A stretch of DNA of 64,000 bases from Paenibacillus bouchesdurhonensis. Its GTDB lineage: Bacteria; Bacillota; Bacilli; Paenibacillales; Paenibacillaceae. The stretch spans positions 2,748,294 to 2,812,293 of the forward strand of contig NZ_LT732548.1 in NCBI RefSeq assembly GCF_900155685.1. The letters are read 5' to 3'. The first letter of the stretch is position 1, and every line of letters begins with the position of its first letter. The translations under genes were made by a program, and so were the position numbers. The notes below the pieces were generated by a model that saw nothing but the letters and a program-made list of their open reading frames with translations, was not told the origin of the DNA and did not search any database. Below are positions 18,932 to 28,600 of the stretch, piece by piece.

Positions 18932-18967
18932 GCTCAGTTCATCCGTCAGGGGAGGCACGGGGCATAA

Positions 18968-19066
18968 ATGTTGAAAGTCTGGCGCTGCTGCTGGCTGCAC
19001 AAACTGTCCCTGTCCCTTGCTGATGACTCGGCGTCAGAAGGGAATAGAAGCCTATGTACGTGTTAG
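18968..19066 (+). CDS. Possible 32-codon leader peptide overlapping the xylG start
   Basis: A short frame (starts MLKVWRCCWLHKLSLS) with a GGGGAGG site 11 bases upstream. It ends 13 bases inside xylG in another frame. Such an overlap could couple translation of the ATPase to a small upstream peptide. No family is recognisable and the spacing is long, so this is a weak call. Confidence 0.25.
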   Translation: MLKVWRCCWLHKLSLSLADDSASEGNRSLCTC

Positions 19067-20565
19067 AGATGGTAAACATTAGCAAGGAGTTTCCAGGCGT
19101 CAAAGCACTCGATCAGGTGAATTTCAAAGTAAGAAAAGGTGAAATTCATGCGCTTTGTGGGGAGAATGGTGTCGGTAAATCGACATTGATGAAGGTACTC
19201 AGCGGTTTATATCCGACGGGAGCCTATAGCGGGGAACTTGTCATCTGCGGTGAGAAGCAGCAATTTCATAGCATTACGGATGCGGAGAAAGCGGGAATTA
19301 CGATCATCCACCAGGAACTGGCGCTTGTAAAGGATATGACGGTGGGTGAAAACATTTATCTCGGCGCCGAGCCGCAAAAGCATGGGGTAATCCACTGGGA
19401 TGCGCTGTATCACAATGCTGCTCTATGGCTAAAAAGAGTGGGGCTGAACATTTCGCCGAACACTAAAATCGGCAGTCTGGGCATCGGTCAACAGCAATTG
19501 GTGGAAATCGCCAAAGCGTTATCCAAGCATACACAAATTTTGATTTTGGATGAACCGACGGCGGCGCTGACCGAAAGTGAAGTGGCGATTTTGATGAGCA
19601 TTTTGAATCAGCTGCGCAGGGAGGGTGTCTCCTGCATATATATTTCGCACAAAATGCCGGAAGTGTTCGAGCTTGCGGATTCGATTACAGTGCTGCGCGA
19701 CGGACAGACGATTGCGACGCTGGAACGCCACCAAACGAATGATAACCAAGTCGTATCGTTGATGGTCGGCCGGGAATTGACGGAACGCTACCCCAGGGTC
19801 GAGCATATGCCGGGAGAGACCGTACTGGAGGTAAAGAATTACAATGTATGGCATCCTGAACAGAGGGATCAAAAAGTGATCGAAAATGTAAATTTCACCT
19901 TACGCAAGGGAGAAATCTTAGGAATAGCCGGATTAATGGGTGCAGGACGCACTGAGCTGGTTAGCAGCCTGTTTGGCGCCTATGAAGGACGTTCTACAGG
20001 GGAAGTTGAAATTGAGGGCAAGGCAGTCCGCATCCGATCGGTTGCTGACGCGATTGAGGCGGGTTTCGCTTTGGTCAGCGAAGACCGCAAGCGTCAGGGA
20101 CTCGTGATGAATATGGATGTAAAGACGAATACGACGATGGCTACGATGAGCAAAGTGTCAAAGCTTGGCGTTATCAATGAGAACGAAGAGATTAAATGGG
20201 GAATGCGTTATGTGCAGGATTTGAAGACGAAAACAGCATCGCTTGAGACGGCTGTCGGTACTTTGTCCGGCGGAAATCAACAGAAGGTCGTCATCGGCAA
20301 ATGGCTGATGTCAGACCCTAAGATCCTTATCATGGATGAGCCGACCCGGGGGATTGACGTTGGAGCGAAGTACGAAATATATCATTTGATGAATCAGCTT
20401 GTGGAGCAGGGCGTAGCCATTATTATGATTTCCTCGGAGCTTCCGGAGGTGCTGGGGATGAGCGATCGGATTCTGGTGATGAGTGAAGGGAAATTTGTGC
20501 GCGAGTTCGCTTGGCGTGAAGCGACACAGGAGAATATAATGCAAGCTGCAACGGGAGGGAAATAA
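19054..20565 (+). CDS. xylG: Sugar ABC transporter ATPase with two nucleotide-binding domains (XylG)
   Basis: A 503-residue tandem ATPase that powers pentose import. The first domain has Walker A GENGVGKST, signature LGIGQQQLVEIAKAL and Walker B ILILDEPTAAL. The second has a degenerate P-loop (GLMGAGRTE), signature LSGGNQQKVVIGKWL and ILIMDEPTRGIDVGAK, the usual asymmetry of this CUT2 family. The permease follows after two bases. It works with the upstream XylF-type lipoprotein. Confidence 0.93.
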   Translation: MYVLEMVNISKEFPGVKALDQVNFKVRKGEIHALCGENGVGKSTLMKVLSGLYPTGAYSGELVICGEKQQFHSITDAEKAGITIIHQELALVKDMTVGENIYLGAEPQKHGVIHWDALYHNAALWLKRVGLNISPNTKIGSLGIGQQQLVEIAKALSKHTQILILDEPTAALTESEVAILMSILNQLRREGVSCIYISHKMPEVFELADSITVLRDGQTIATLERHQTNDNQVVSLMVGRELTERYPRVEHMPGETVLEVKNYNVWHPEQRDQKVIENVNFTLRKGEILGIAGLMGAGRTELVSSLFGAYEGRSTGEVEIEGKAVRIRSVADAIEAGFALVSEDRKRQGLVMNMDVKTNTTMATMSKVSKLGVINENEEIKWGMRYVQDLKTKTASLETAVGTLSGGNQQKVVIGKWLMSDPKILIMDEPTRGIDVGAKYEIYHLMNQLVEQGVAIIMISSELPEVLGMSDRILVMSEGKFVREFAWREATQENIMQAATGGK

Positions 20566-20567
20566 CT

Positions 20568-21755
20568 ATGCTACAAAATGAACTTCAGAAGCAAGAAGCT
20601 CCCGCAGCGAAAACGTCGCTCTGGGGAAGCCTATTCGGCAAAATGGACGTACGCGCTTATACGATGGTCGGAGCACTCGTACTCATTTGGATACTGTTCG
20701 GGATACTGGATCCCACGTTTTTGACCGCACGTAATCTTTCTAACTTATTTACGCAAATGTCAGTAACCTCGATTTTGGCCATCGGAATGGTGCTTGTTAT
20801 CGTCGCGGGTCATATCGACCTGTCGGTCGGCTCGATCGTAGGTCTGACGGGCGGGATTGCCGCCATTCTGAGCAACTGGATGGGGCTTCCGCCGATCATC
20901 GTCATCGTTGGTACATTGGCAGCTGGCGCTATACTGGGGATGGTGCAAGGCTGGCTCGTTGCCTATAAAATGATTCCCGCTTTTATCGTTACGCTCGGCG
21001 GGATGATGGTGTTCCGCGGTGTGCTGATGGGGGTTACGGAATCGATGACGATTCCGGTATCCGATCCGGTGCTGGCGATGCTGGGCAACGCTTATTTTGC
21101 CAGAGGGTTCGGGATCATTATCGCAGCTATCGCTATTGGATTGTTCGTGTGGAGTGCCTTTAAAAAGCGCCGCTCCCGGCAGAAGTATGGCTTCGAGGTA
21201 GCCCCGCTTGGCGTGGATATTATTAAAGTAGCCGTGGTCTCCTTGATCATCGTCTCCTTTGTGCTGATCATGAACAACTACAAGGGCATTCCGTTTCCAA
21301 TTATCTTCGTAATAGCATTGGCCGTCATCTTTTATTTCCTGTCCACGAAGACGACGTTTGGACGCCATATCTACGCTATTGGCGGAAACAAGGAGGCAGC
21401 CCGCTTATCGGGGATTAATATCCACCGGAAAACGATGCTGATTTTCCTGCTCAGCGGTCTGCTCAGCTCGATCGCTGCCATCGTCTTAACGTCCCGTCTA
21501 GCATCGGCGACGATCACCGCAGGTACGATGGCCGAGATGGATGCCATTGCCGCTTGCGTCATCGGCGGCACCTCGCTGATGGGCGGTGCAGGCACCGTCA
21601 TCGGCGCGCTGATTGGCGCCCTCGTCATGACCTCGTTGGACAACGGCATGTCGCTGATGGGGCTGGAATCGTTCTGGCAATATGTCGTTAAAGGTTCCAT
21701 CCTCGTCTTCGCCGTCTGGCTGGACATTTCCAACCGCCGCAAAGGTGTGAAATAA
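20568..21755 (+). CDS. xylH: Sugar ABC transporter permease (XylH)
   Basis: A 395-residue multi-spanning permease of the CUT2 (RbsC/XylH) family. Hydrophobic segments run through the protein, with the family blocks TNL-like ARNLSNLFTQ, VAGHIDLSVGSIVGLTGG and the EAARLSGINIHR coupling region. The extra central loop rich in Lys/Arg (AFKKRRSRQKYG) fits the longer XylH type. It is the last gene of the importer operon, before a terminator. Confidence 0.93.
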   Translation: MLQNELQKQEAPAAKTSLWGSLFGKMDVRAYTMVGALVLIWILFGILDPTFLTARNLSNLFTQMSVTSILAIGMVLVIVAGHIDLSVGSIVGLTGGIAAILSNWMGLPPIIVIVGTLAAGAILGMVQGWLVAYKMIPAFIVTLGGMMVFRGVLMGVTESMTIPVSDPVLAMLGNAYFARGFGIIIAAIAIGLFVWSAFKKRRSRQKYGFEVAPLGVDIIKVAVVSLIIVSFVLIMNNYKGIPFPIIFVIALAVIFYFLSTKTTFGRHIYAIGGNKEAARLSGINIHRKTMLIFLLSGLLSSIAAIVLTSRLASATITAGTMAEMDAIAACVIGGTSLMGGAGTVIGALIGALVMTSLDNGMSLMGLESFWQYVVKGSILVFAVWLDISNRRKGVK

Positions 21756-21788
21756 GCAGACTGAAGCTAATAGAATATACTGATTGCT

Positions 21789-21837
21789 CAAGACCTAGGG
21801 GTTTCTTCTGTTAAGAAGGAACCTGAGGTCTTTTTGC
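21789..21837 (+). terminator. Rho-independent terminator after xylH
   Basis: A long hairpin with arms AAGACCT-GGGGTT-TCTTC and GAAGG-AACCT-GAGGTCTT, ending in TTTTT. It closes the sugar transport operon. Confidence 0.85.
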
Positions 21838-22042
21838 TGTTATGCGGAAAATAGACATTAATCTCTATTTTCCTGTTCTTAAAGTAGGATAGGTTGCTAG
21901 CTAACTTGGTAATAATGATTCAGGCCCTAGGATTCAAAAATGTCAATTCGACATTATAAATCAATATCCAACAAATTAAGCCGATTGATTTCTAGTTAAA
22001 TATTGATATTGTAGGAATAATATCTCAGAAAGGGTGATGTTT

Positions 22043-24715
22043 TTGTCAACGTTTAGAAGAAAACTCTGTACTAGTATCTTGGTTATTGTAGTACTCATTT
22101 CTCAGTCGACAATTTTATTCGCTGACACCCAGAAGTCCAAGCTTTCAGTAGTTAAGGTTCAACAGGAGGAAGGGCCCGCAATCCCGGATGATAGTCATAA
22201 TGAAGAAAATCCAGATCCGAATGCGGAAGGCTTAGAAAGTGAAGGAGCCGATCCAGACACCGAATCTTCTTTGGAAACAGCAGAAGAAGTAGCGGAGGAG
22301 GATGTTCCGACAATCCCTGAAGATGAAATAGAAATTTCATCTGATCCTGATAGGGAGGAGCTGCTAGAAACGCCATATCCATTTCTGAAGGCAATGACTT
22401 TGTTAGCCGGTCAGCATGTATATGAATTTGAGAACATTTACACAGGCAGCCACTCGGGAGCACGTCTCACTTTTGTCAAAGAAGATGTATCCAGCGGAGG
22501 TCGCCATGCATTCTATGAATCTAATGCGACTGGGGATTGGATTGAATTTTCTTTTGAGGCAGAGGAGGGCATTTACCAGCTAGATTTGAGAATCAAACAG
22601 TTTAAGAACCGTGGAATTTCGCAAATATACATAAATGGTTCGGCTGTGGGTCAACCCTTGGATTTTTATAACCTGACAGCTAGACATATTGATACGGAGA
22701 TCGGACAGATTATCTTGGATGACAGGTTAACACATACGATTCGCTTTGAAGTTATCGATAAGAATCCGGATAGTACAAGTTATATTCTAGGTCTGGACGC
22801 CATGTATTTAACTAACCAAGAAACGTTACCGGTTCTAGATGCCCCAACTAACTTAAAGACGGGAATCCAATCAGATACTACAGTGAATTTGGAGTGGAGT
22901 CCATCTGCCAATTCATCCGGAGCAACGATCGAGTCTTACGAAATTTTTGTAAATGACGTACTGTCAGCTGCTGTTCCTGCTGCGAAGAATCAGTATACCG
23001 TTGTTAATCTGACACCAGGCACATCTTACGCGTTCAAAGTAAGGGCGAAAAGTCACGGGGGAGATTACTCGGAGTTCAGCAGCACGATTCAAATCGAAAC
23101 CCTATCAGGCGTCTACGTTTATGAATTTGAAAGCCTTGAAGGGGCAACTCATTCAGGTGACAGGCTGAGCCGTATTGAGGAGAATGTATCCAGCGCGGGG
23201 AAACACGTTTTTTATGAATCTAATGCTGCAGGGGACTGGATCGAGTTTCCTTTTGCTGCCGAGGCAGGAATCTATCAACTGGATTTAAGAGTCAAGCAAT
23301 TCAATAATCGCGGTGTTTCGCAAATTTACGTAGATGGGATCGCTATTGGCCAGCCGCTGGATTTATACAATCCATCAGCAAGACATATCCATACTCAGGT
23401 CGGTCAGATTACCTTAGACAATAGGGCGGGGCATACGATTCGTTTTGAAATCATGGATAAAAACTCTGCCAGTTCCAACTATATACTAGGCCTGGATGCG
23501 ATGTATTTGACGAAGCAAGCACAGCCGACTGCACCTCAAGCGCCATCCAATTTAATATCCGATATTCAATCGGATACCACGATCAATTTGGAATGGACCG
23601 CTCCTGTTCAAGATCCGGGTATTGTTATTGAATCTTATGAAATTTATCAGGACGATGCTTTAGCAGCGACTGTTGCTGGAACAAAAACATTTCATACTTT
23701 GACTGGCTTAACGCCAGGGACGGAGTACTCCTATAAAATCAGAGCCTTAAGCGAGCATCAGCTCGCCTCGGAATTTAGTGAGAGCATAGTTGTATCGACA
23801 CTTTCCGGCAAACTGATTTATGAATTTGAGCAGCTGCCAGGCATTACGCATTCGGGCGATAAGCTTAGCATGCTGGAAGAAAGCAAATCCAGCGCGGGAC
23901 TCCACGCTTTCTATGAATCCAATGCTACAGGAGATTGGATTGAGATGCCTTTCACTGCTGAGAAAGGTACCTATCAACTGGATATGAGAATCAAACAATT
24001 TAATAATCGGGGTATTTCACAAGTTTACGTCAATGGTTCAGCTATTGGGCAACCTATAGATTTCTATAATCAATCTGCTAGACATATCGATACTCAGGTG
24101 GGGCAAATCGCTTTGGATCAGAGACCAACTCATACGATTCGTTTCCAACTTACTGGCAAGAATTCGGCAAGTACGAATTATATTCTTGGCTTGGATGCGA
24201 TGTATTTAACACCTGTGAACATTGACACATTCGAGCCTAACGACACGCCGGAGACCGCAACCGCAGTCAATGTTCTCCAAACCTATGAATCGTATATTTC
24301 CAGCAAGACAGATGTGGATTTCTATAAGTTCACGGCCCTGGAGGGGGACACCTATTTCTTGACCTTACAATCTCCAAGCGACCATGAATACAAATTAGAG
24401 ATACTGAATGCCAATAAACAACCTGTTTCAACGCTGAGACAAACTCAGGGCGGGGATGAAGAGGTTTCCGTTTATTTAGCGAAAAATGCGTTCATATATA
24501 TCAAAGTGACTTCCTTGAACGGTGATTTCAGCTTTGAGCCCTATCGTTTTAGAATCACGCCGGCTCCTACGAAACAATATGTTTACGATGATGCTAACCG
24601 GCTAACTAGAACGGAATATGTCCAAGGATTGTACCGTTATCAAATTCAATACGAATATGATCGGAATGGAAATCTGTTAAAGAAAAAAGTGGTAAGAACT
24701 ATAATTACTCCTTAA
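22043..24715 (+). CDS. Secreted multidomain protein: three carbohydrate-binding-like modules, two Fn3, a PPC-like domain and a YD-repeat tail
   Basis: An 890-residue exported protein. The signal peptide is followed by an acidic Glu/Asp/Pro-rich stretch. Three near-identical modules of about 130 residues follow (nt about 22420-22810, 23115-23513, 23815-24210), each with YEFE, GDWIE, a YQLDLR-like strand and YILGLDAMYLT. They look like CBM6-type beta-sandwiches, inferred only. Fn3 domains separate them. A PPC-like domain (DTFEPNDTPETA, DVDFYKF) comes next, and the C-terminus is a single YD repeat (YDDANRLTRTEY, YEYDRNGNLLKK). The TTG at 22043 is chosen by spacing from AGGG. It precedes a helper-like gene and the Rhs toxin, so it may help anchor or deliver it. 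Confidence 0.8.
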   Translation: MSTFRRKLCTSILVIVVLISQSTILFADTQKSKLSVVKVQQEEGPAIPDDSHNEENPDPNAEGLESEGADPDTESSLETAEEVAEEDVPTIPEDEIEISSDPDREELLETPYPFLKAMTLLAGQHVYEFENIYTGSHSGARLTFVKEDVSSGGRHAFYESNATGDWIEFSFEAEEGIYQLDLRIKQFKNRGISQIYINGSAVGQPLDFYNLTARHIDTEIGQIILDDRLTHTIRFEVIDKNPDSTSYILGLDAMYLTNQETLPVLDAPTNLKTGIQSDTTVNLEWSPSANSSGATIESYEIFVNDVLSAAVPAAKNQYTVVNLTPGTSYAFKVRAKSHGGDYSEFSSTIQIETLSGVYVYEFESLEGATHSGDRLSRIEENVSSAGKHVFYESNAAGDWIEFPFAAEAGIYQLDLRVKQFNNRGVSQIYVDGIAIGQPLDLYNPSARHIHTQVGQITLDNRAGHTIRFEIMDKNSASSNYILGLDAMYLTKQAQPTAPQAPSNLISDIQSDTTINLEWTAPVQDPGIVIESYEIYQDDALAATVAGTKTFHTLTGLTPGTEYSYKIRALSEHQLASEFSESIVVSTLSGKLIYEFEQLPGITHSGDKLSMLEESKSSAGLHAFYESNATGDWIEMPFTAEKGTYQLDMRIKQFNNRGISQVYVNGSAIGQPIDFYNQSARHIDTQVGQIALDQRPTHTIRFQLTGKNSASTNYILGLDAMYLTPVNIDTFEPNDTPETATAVNVLQTYESYISSKTDVDFYKFTALEGDTYFLTLQSPSDHEYKLEILNANKQPVSTLRQTQGGDEEVSVYLAKNAFIYIKVTSLNGDFSFEPYRFRITPAPTKQYVYDDANRLTRTEYVQGLYRYQIQYEYDRNGNLLKKKVVRTIITP

Positions 24716-24728
24716 TGAGGTGGAAAAA

Positions 24729-25613
24729 ATGAAAAAAACGAAAATAAATCGCAAGTGGCTTGTATTACCGCTTTGTGCTGGGCTTGTTGCTTCTCTAATT
24801 ACTCCGGGCTCCATTGGGTTTGCTGAAGAGTTCGTCGGAAAGATGAACGAAGTGATGTTTGGTTTGCCGTCGCGGGATCATATGATTCAGGTTCCAGATC
24901 AGGAGCCACATCTTCAATTTGAATTAAATCATGATTTGGAACCTTTTACAGGGTTTCATACGGAAGAACAGGTCGTGTTTGAGAATGAAGAAATTCAGCC
25001 TGAAGTGAATCCCGCAGTTGCCCGAACACTGACGGTTGACGTGGAAAAGAAAGACCTGTTCCAGCTAACCGAAGAACAAATGGAAGAGCTGGTTACCGGC
25101 GGGTATTCGATTGAAGATGTATACCAGCTGGATCATTTAGCCAATAAGCTAATCATTGAACCCATGGAATTGGCGGAACGTAGAGATGCCAGTGGGCTGG
25201 ATTGGAATGAGTTGGAGGTGCAGGTCACTAGGGAAAATCAACTGAAGCAGTTATCCCAATTATCCGAAGAGCATCCTCAGGCCTATGCCCAACTTAGTCG
25301 TGAGACGCTAGAAGATGAGGAACAACTCATTATATTAATTGCTTTTGACATGGGGAAAGGAACAATTGCGGAACTCATCAAGGCCTATCAAACGGGCGGT
25401 GAACAGGCGGTTGCCAACTATCAGCCTCAACCGAATGCGAAAATGCAGACCCAAAGCGTTAAAAGCAACAACAGCAATTCATCTGTCGATGCGGATGTTC
25501 TCAAGTCCATCCGTTCGATTGCAGAGGAGACAGGGATTTCTGAAAGTGAACTGATCCAGCAATACCACGCTGCTAAAGAAGCGAGCAAACATGCTTTGGC
25601 AGAGAAGGAGTAG
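24729..25613 (+). CDS. Secreted hypothetical protein between the repeat protein and the Rhs toxin
   Basis: A 294-residue protein I do not recognise. It has a clear signal peptide (MKKTKINRKWLVLPLCAGLVASLITPGSIGFA). The mature part is acidic and mostly helical in appearance, with a Ser/Asn-rich stretch near the C-terminus and a final helix ending in HALAEKE. The ATG at 24729 has GAGGTGG upstream. It lies 13 bp after the repeat protein and almost touches the Rhs gene, so a three-gene operon is likely, and a role in Rhs secretion or chaperoning is possible. Confidence 0.6.
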   Translation: MKKTKINRKWLVLPLCAGLVASLITPGSIGFAEEFVGKMNEVMFGLPSRDHMIQVPDQEPHLQFELNHDLEPFTGFHTEEQVVFENEEIQPEVNPAVARTLTVDVEKKDLFQLTEEQMEELVTGGYSIEDVYQLDHLANKLIIEPMELAERRDASGLDWNELEVQVTRENQLKQLSQLSEEHPQAYAQLSRETLEDEEQLIILIAFDMGKGTIAELIKAYQTGGEQAVANYQPQPNAKMQTQSVKSNNSNSSVDADVLKSIRSIAEETGISESELIQQYHAAKEASKHALAEKE

Positions 25614-25617
25614 CGAA

Positions 25618-28600
25618 ATGAGAAAAGTCGCAGCATTTATTCGAAATTGTATCGTTGCCGTACTGGTATTTGTTATCGCTTCTCAATCAGGCGTCTCCAG
25701 TGTACATGCTCAGATCGATAGTCAGCAGCTTGAAAGGGTATTGAATGGCCTGGTTACGCCCAAGCTTGTGAATGAATCCAATAAACCTAATCTATCAGAT
25801 CGCAGCATGGTATCCGAGACCGTTGATCCAGCCTCAGGAACACTTGCGCTTTACGAAACGGATGTTAGTCTACCCGGAAAGGATGGCTTGGATTTAACGT
25901 TAGGACGCATATACAATTCTAACCAAGCCGAAGTAGGAACGAAACGTGTATCTGTGACATCGAGCACTTCTCAACGGGCGGGATGGGGATCCGGTTATTA
26001 TGTCACCATACTCTATTGGGACAAAAATACCAACAAATACGGCACTCATTTTCCAGGATATTATTCTACTACTACTGCAGCACACAACATAGCTAACCAT
26101 TATATTAAAAATCAACCTGATAGCAGCCGTGTCTACTTGGATTATGATATGGAGTACAAGGATGTTCTCTACATCCAAGTGACCTACACGACAACGACGA
26201 AAATTTATCCTGATGAAAATTCATATAGCCGTCTAAGGTATGATTTGGGCGGTGGTTGGTCCCTTGCCTTCCCGTCTTTACAAATCGAGGGAACTTATCT
26301 TCATTATCATGATGGAGCTGGAGCGGCTTATACCGTAAAATTTGATGCGAATAACCGGGGGAAATTGGAAGATTACAGTCGAAATGATGTTGAACTGTTA
26401 AGAGATACCGGATATTCAAACGGTCAGATGACTTCTACCTATGTGCTCGTCGATCAGAATAAGAAAAAGACTTATTTCGGGAGCGACGGAAGACTGCTTG
26501 GGATTAAGGATCGGTTCAATAATGAGATAAAGTTCACACATATTAATCGAACATTGAATGGCCGGAGTTATCCTGTAATTTCAAAAATAGTGGATTCTAT
26601 TGGTCGAAATGTTGATTTTGCCTATCAAAGCAATTTGACTGATCCTAACTTTGACAATCAAAACATGACGGAGAATATTACGATAACGATTAGTCATCCT
26701 TCTACGTCAGAAAGACGTTCTATTGTTTATGCCAAAAAACGTGAGGAAGTTAGTATATTTGAAAATGGTTCGCTGATCGGGCGCAGATATGAGCCGTATT
26801 TATATCGAGTAACCGATATGAAAGGCTACAGCACTTACTATGAGTATTATTTGGCGTCCGAAAAATTTAACGCAACCAGTAAATCGCTTAATAATTCTGC
26901 CGGCACCGCAGTCTATTTATTGCAATATGCGATGTATCCTCATTCCTCTTCATTTTATGAATATACTGTGGTACCTCGAAATTGGGGGGGCCAGGGCGCA
27001 TATCAAGCTTTTCAAGTGACCAAAAGATGGGATGGGTTAAATCGCTACAATTATGATGCGGCAAATCCATCGATGTATGCTGAGGGACCTTATAACCAAC
27101 GGGATTATACTTATTTCGGCGATGTGACAGGATATCCTACCTATTATGCCGAGGAGTCCATTCCGGAGTCCTACCGATTCGGGTCGGAATATGTGAATCA
27201 GGATGGAATCAGAACAAAGTACACTTTCAATGGCAAGAAGCAATTGCTAATGACCGAGCAAACGGCTGCGAATGGAGAAAAAATTACAGAAACAGTACAA
27301 GCCTTTCACACAGCTTATAAATATAAGCCGACAAAGATCGAAACGAAGACAACTAGCGGAACCAGGGAGAACAAGCTTTATCAAACATATGATTACTACG
27401 ACTGGGGGGATTTGAAAAGTACAACACGCCCATTAACTGCTGCTCAGTTAAATGATACAACTCAAGTTCAGCAGCATACGACAACCTATGATTATGATAC
27501 AAACTATAGACTGCCGATTAAAATTGAATATTATCAATCGGCTGACAACTTGCTTACTGAGCAATTTACGTATGACGCCCAGGGAAGGCTAAAAACAGCA
27601 CAAAATGCTAATGGAGAAATGACAACATATCATTTTACGCAAGCGAGTGACGGCAGAACCGAAGAAGTAATCATGCCGCTAGAGAATGGCAAGACGGCGA
27701 AAACGGTCTCGCATTATAGCCAAAGTGGATCCTATCAGCTATTCCCTACCACAATAAAAAGCTATTATACGAATGAGTCAGGCCAGCAAGTAGAGGTGTC
27801 GGTTCAGCGGACATATAATGTGCTGCTTGGACTGATGACTTCCGAGACGAATGCAGACAATAAGACAACACAATACCAGTATGATGTCTACGGAAGATTG
27901 ACCAAAACGCTCTATCCCGCGACCAATAACCAAAGCGGAGAGCGTTATCAAACGGAAGAGGTCTTTGTGTATAACGATCAGACCGTAGATAACACTCCTA
28001 ATTATTTTGATAGTGAGAATAAATATCTGATCACGACGCGGGTTGATTCGCATACGATGACGACGCGTTTAAGTGATAGTGCCGTCAATTACGACAACAT
28101 TACACACGAGTTTTACGACGGATTTGGAAATGCAGTCCTTATTGGGCAGCTGGACAATACAACTAACCGTCATTTAATTGTCGCGCAATATCATTATGAT
28201 GTTATGACTAGGCCCAATTATGTGATAGATACGAGTCACAATGTATCCACTGCTAAATATGATGCTTGGGGAAGAGCATTCGAATCTACAGATCCGTTTG
28301 GAAATTTGTATCGTACGGATTATGACATCATTGATCGCAAGAGTACCTCCTATATGGTGGCGGCGAGTGATATTGCCTCTTTCCGTAATAGTCCACAGGA
28401 TGGCTTGAAACGAAACGTATTAGAAACGACCTCTGATCAGTGGGGACGAGGGATATCCTCCAAGGCATTTTCAAATTGGCCGAATCGGACGGCAGGTGTT
28501 GTGCAAGAAGACGTTGCTTATGATCATTTGGGAAATGTGATTAGCTATACGAATCCGAATCGGAACACAACAAGCTATAGGTATGATAAGCATAATCGCT

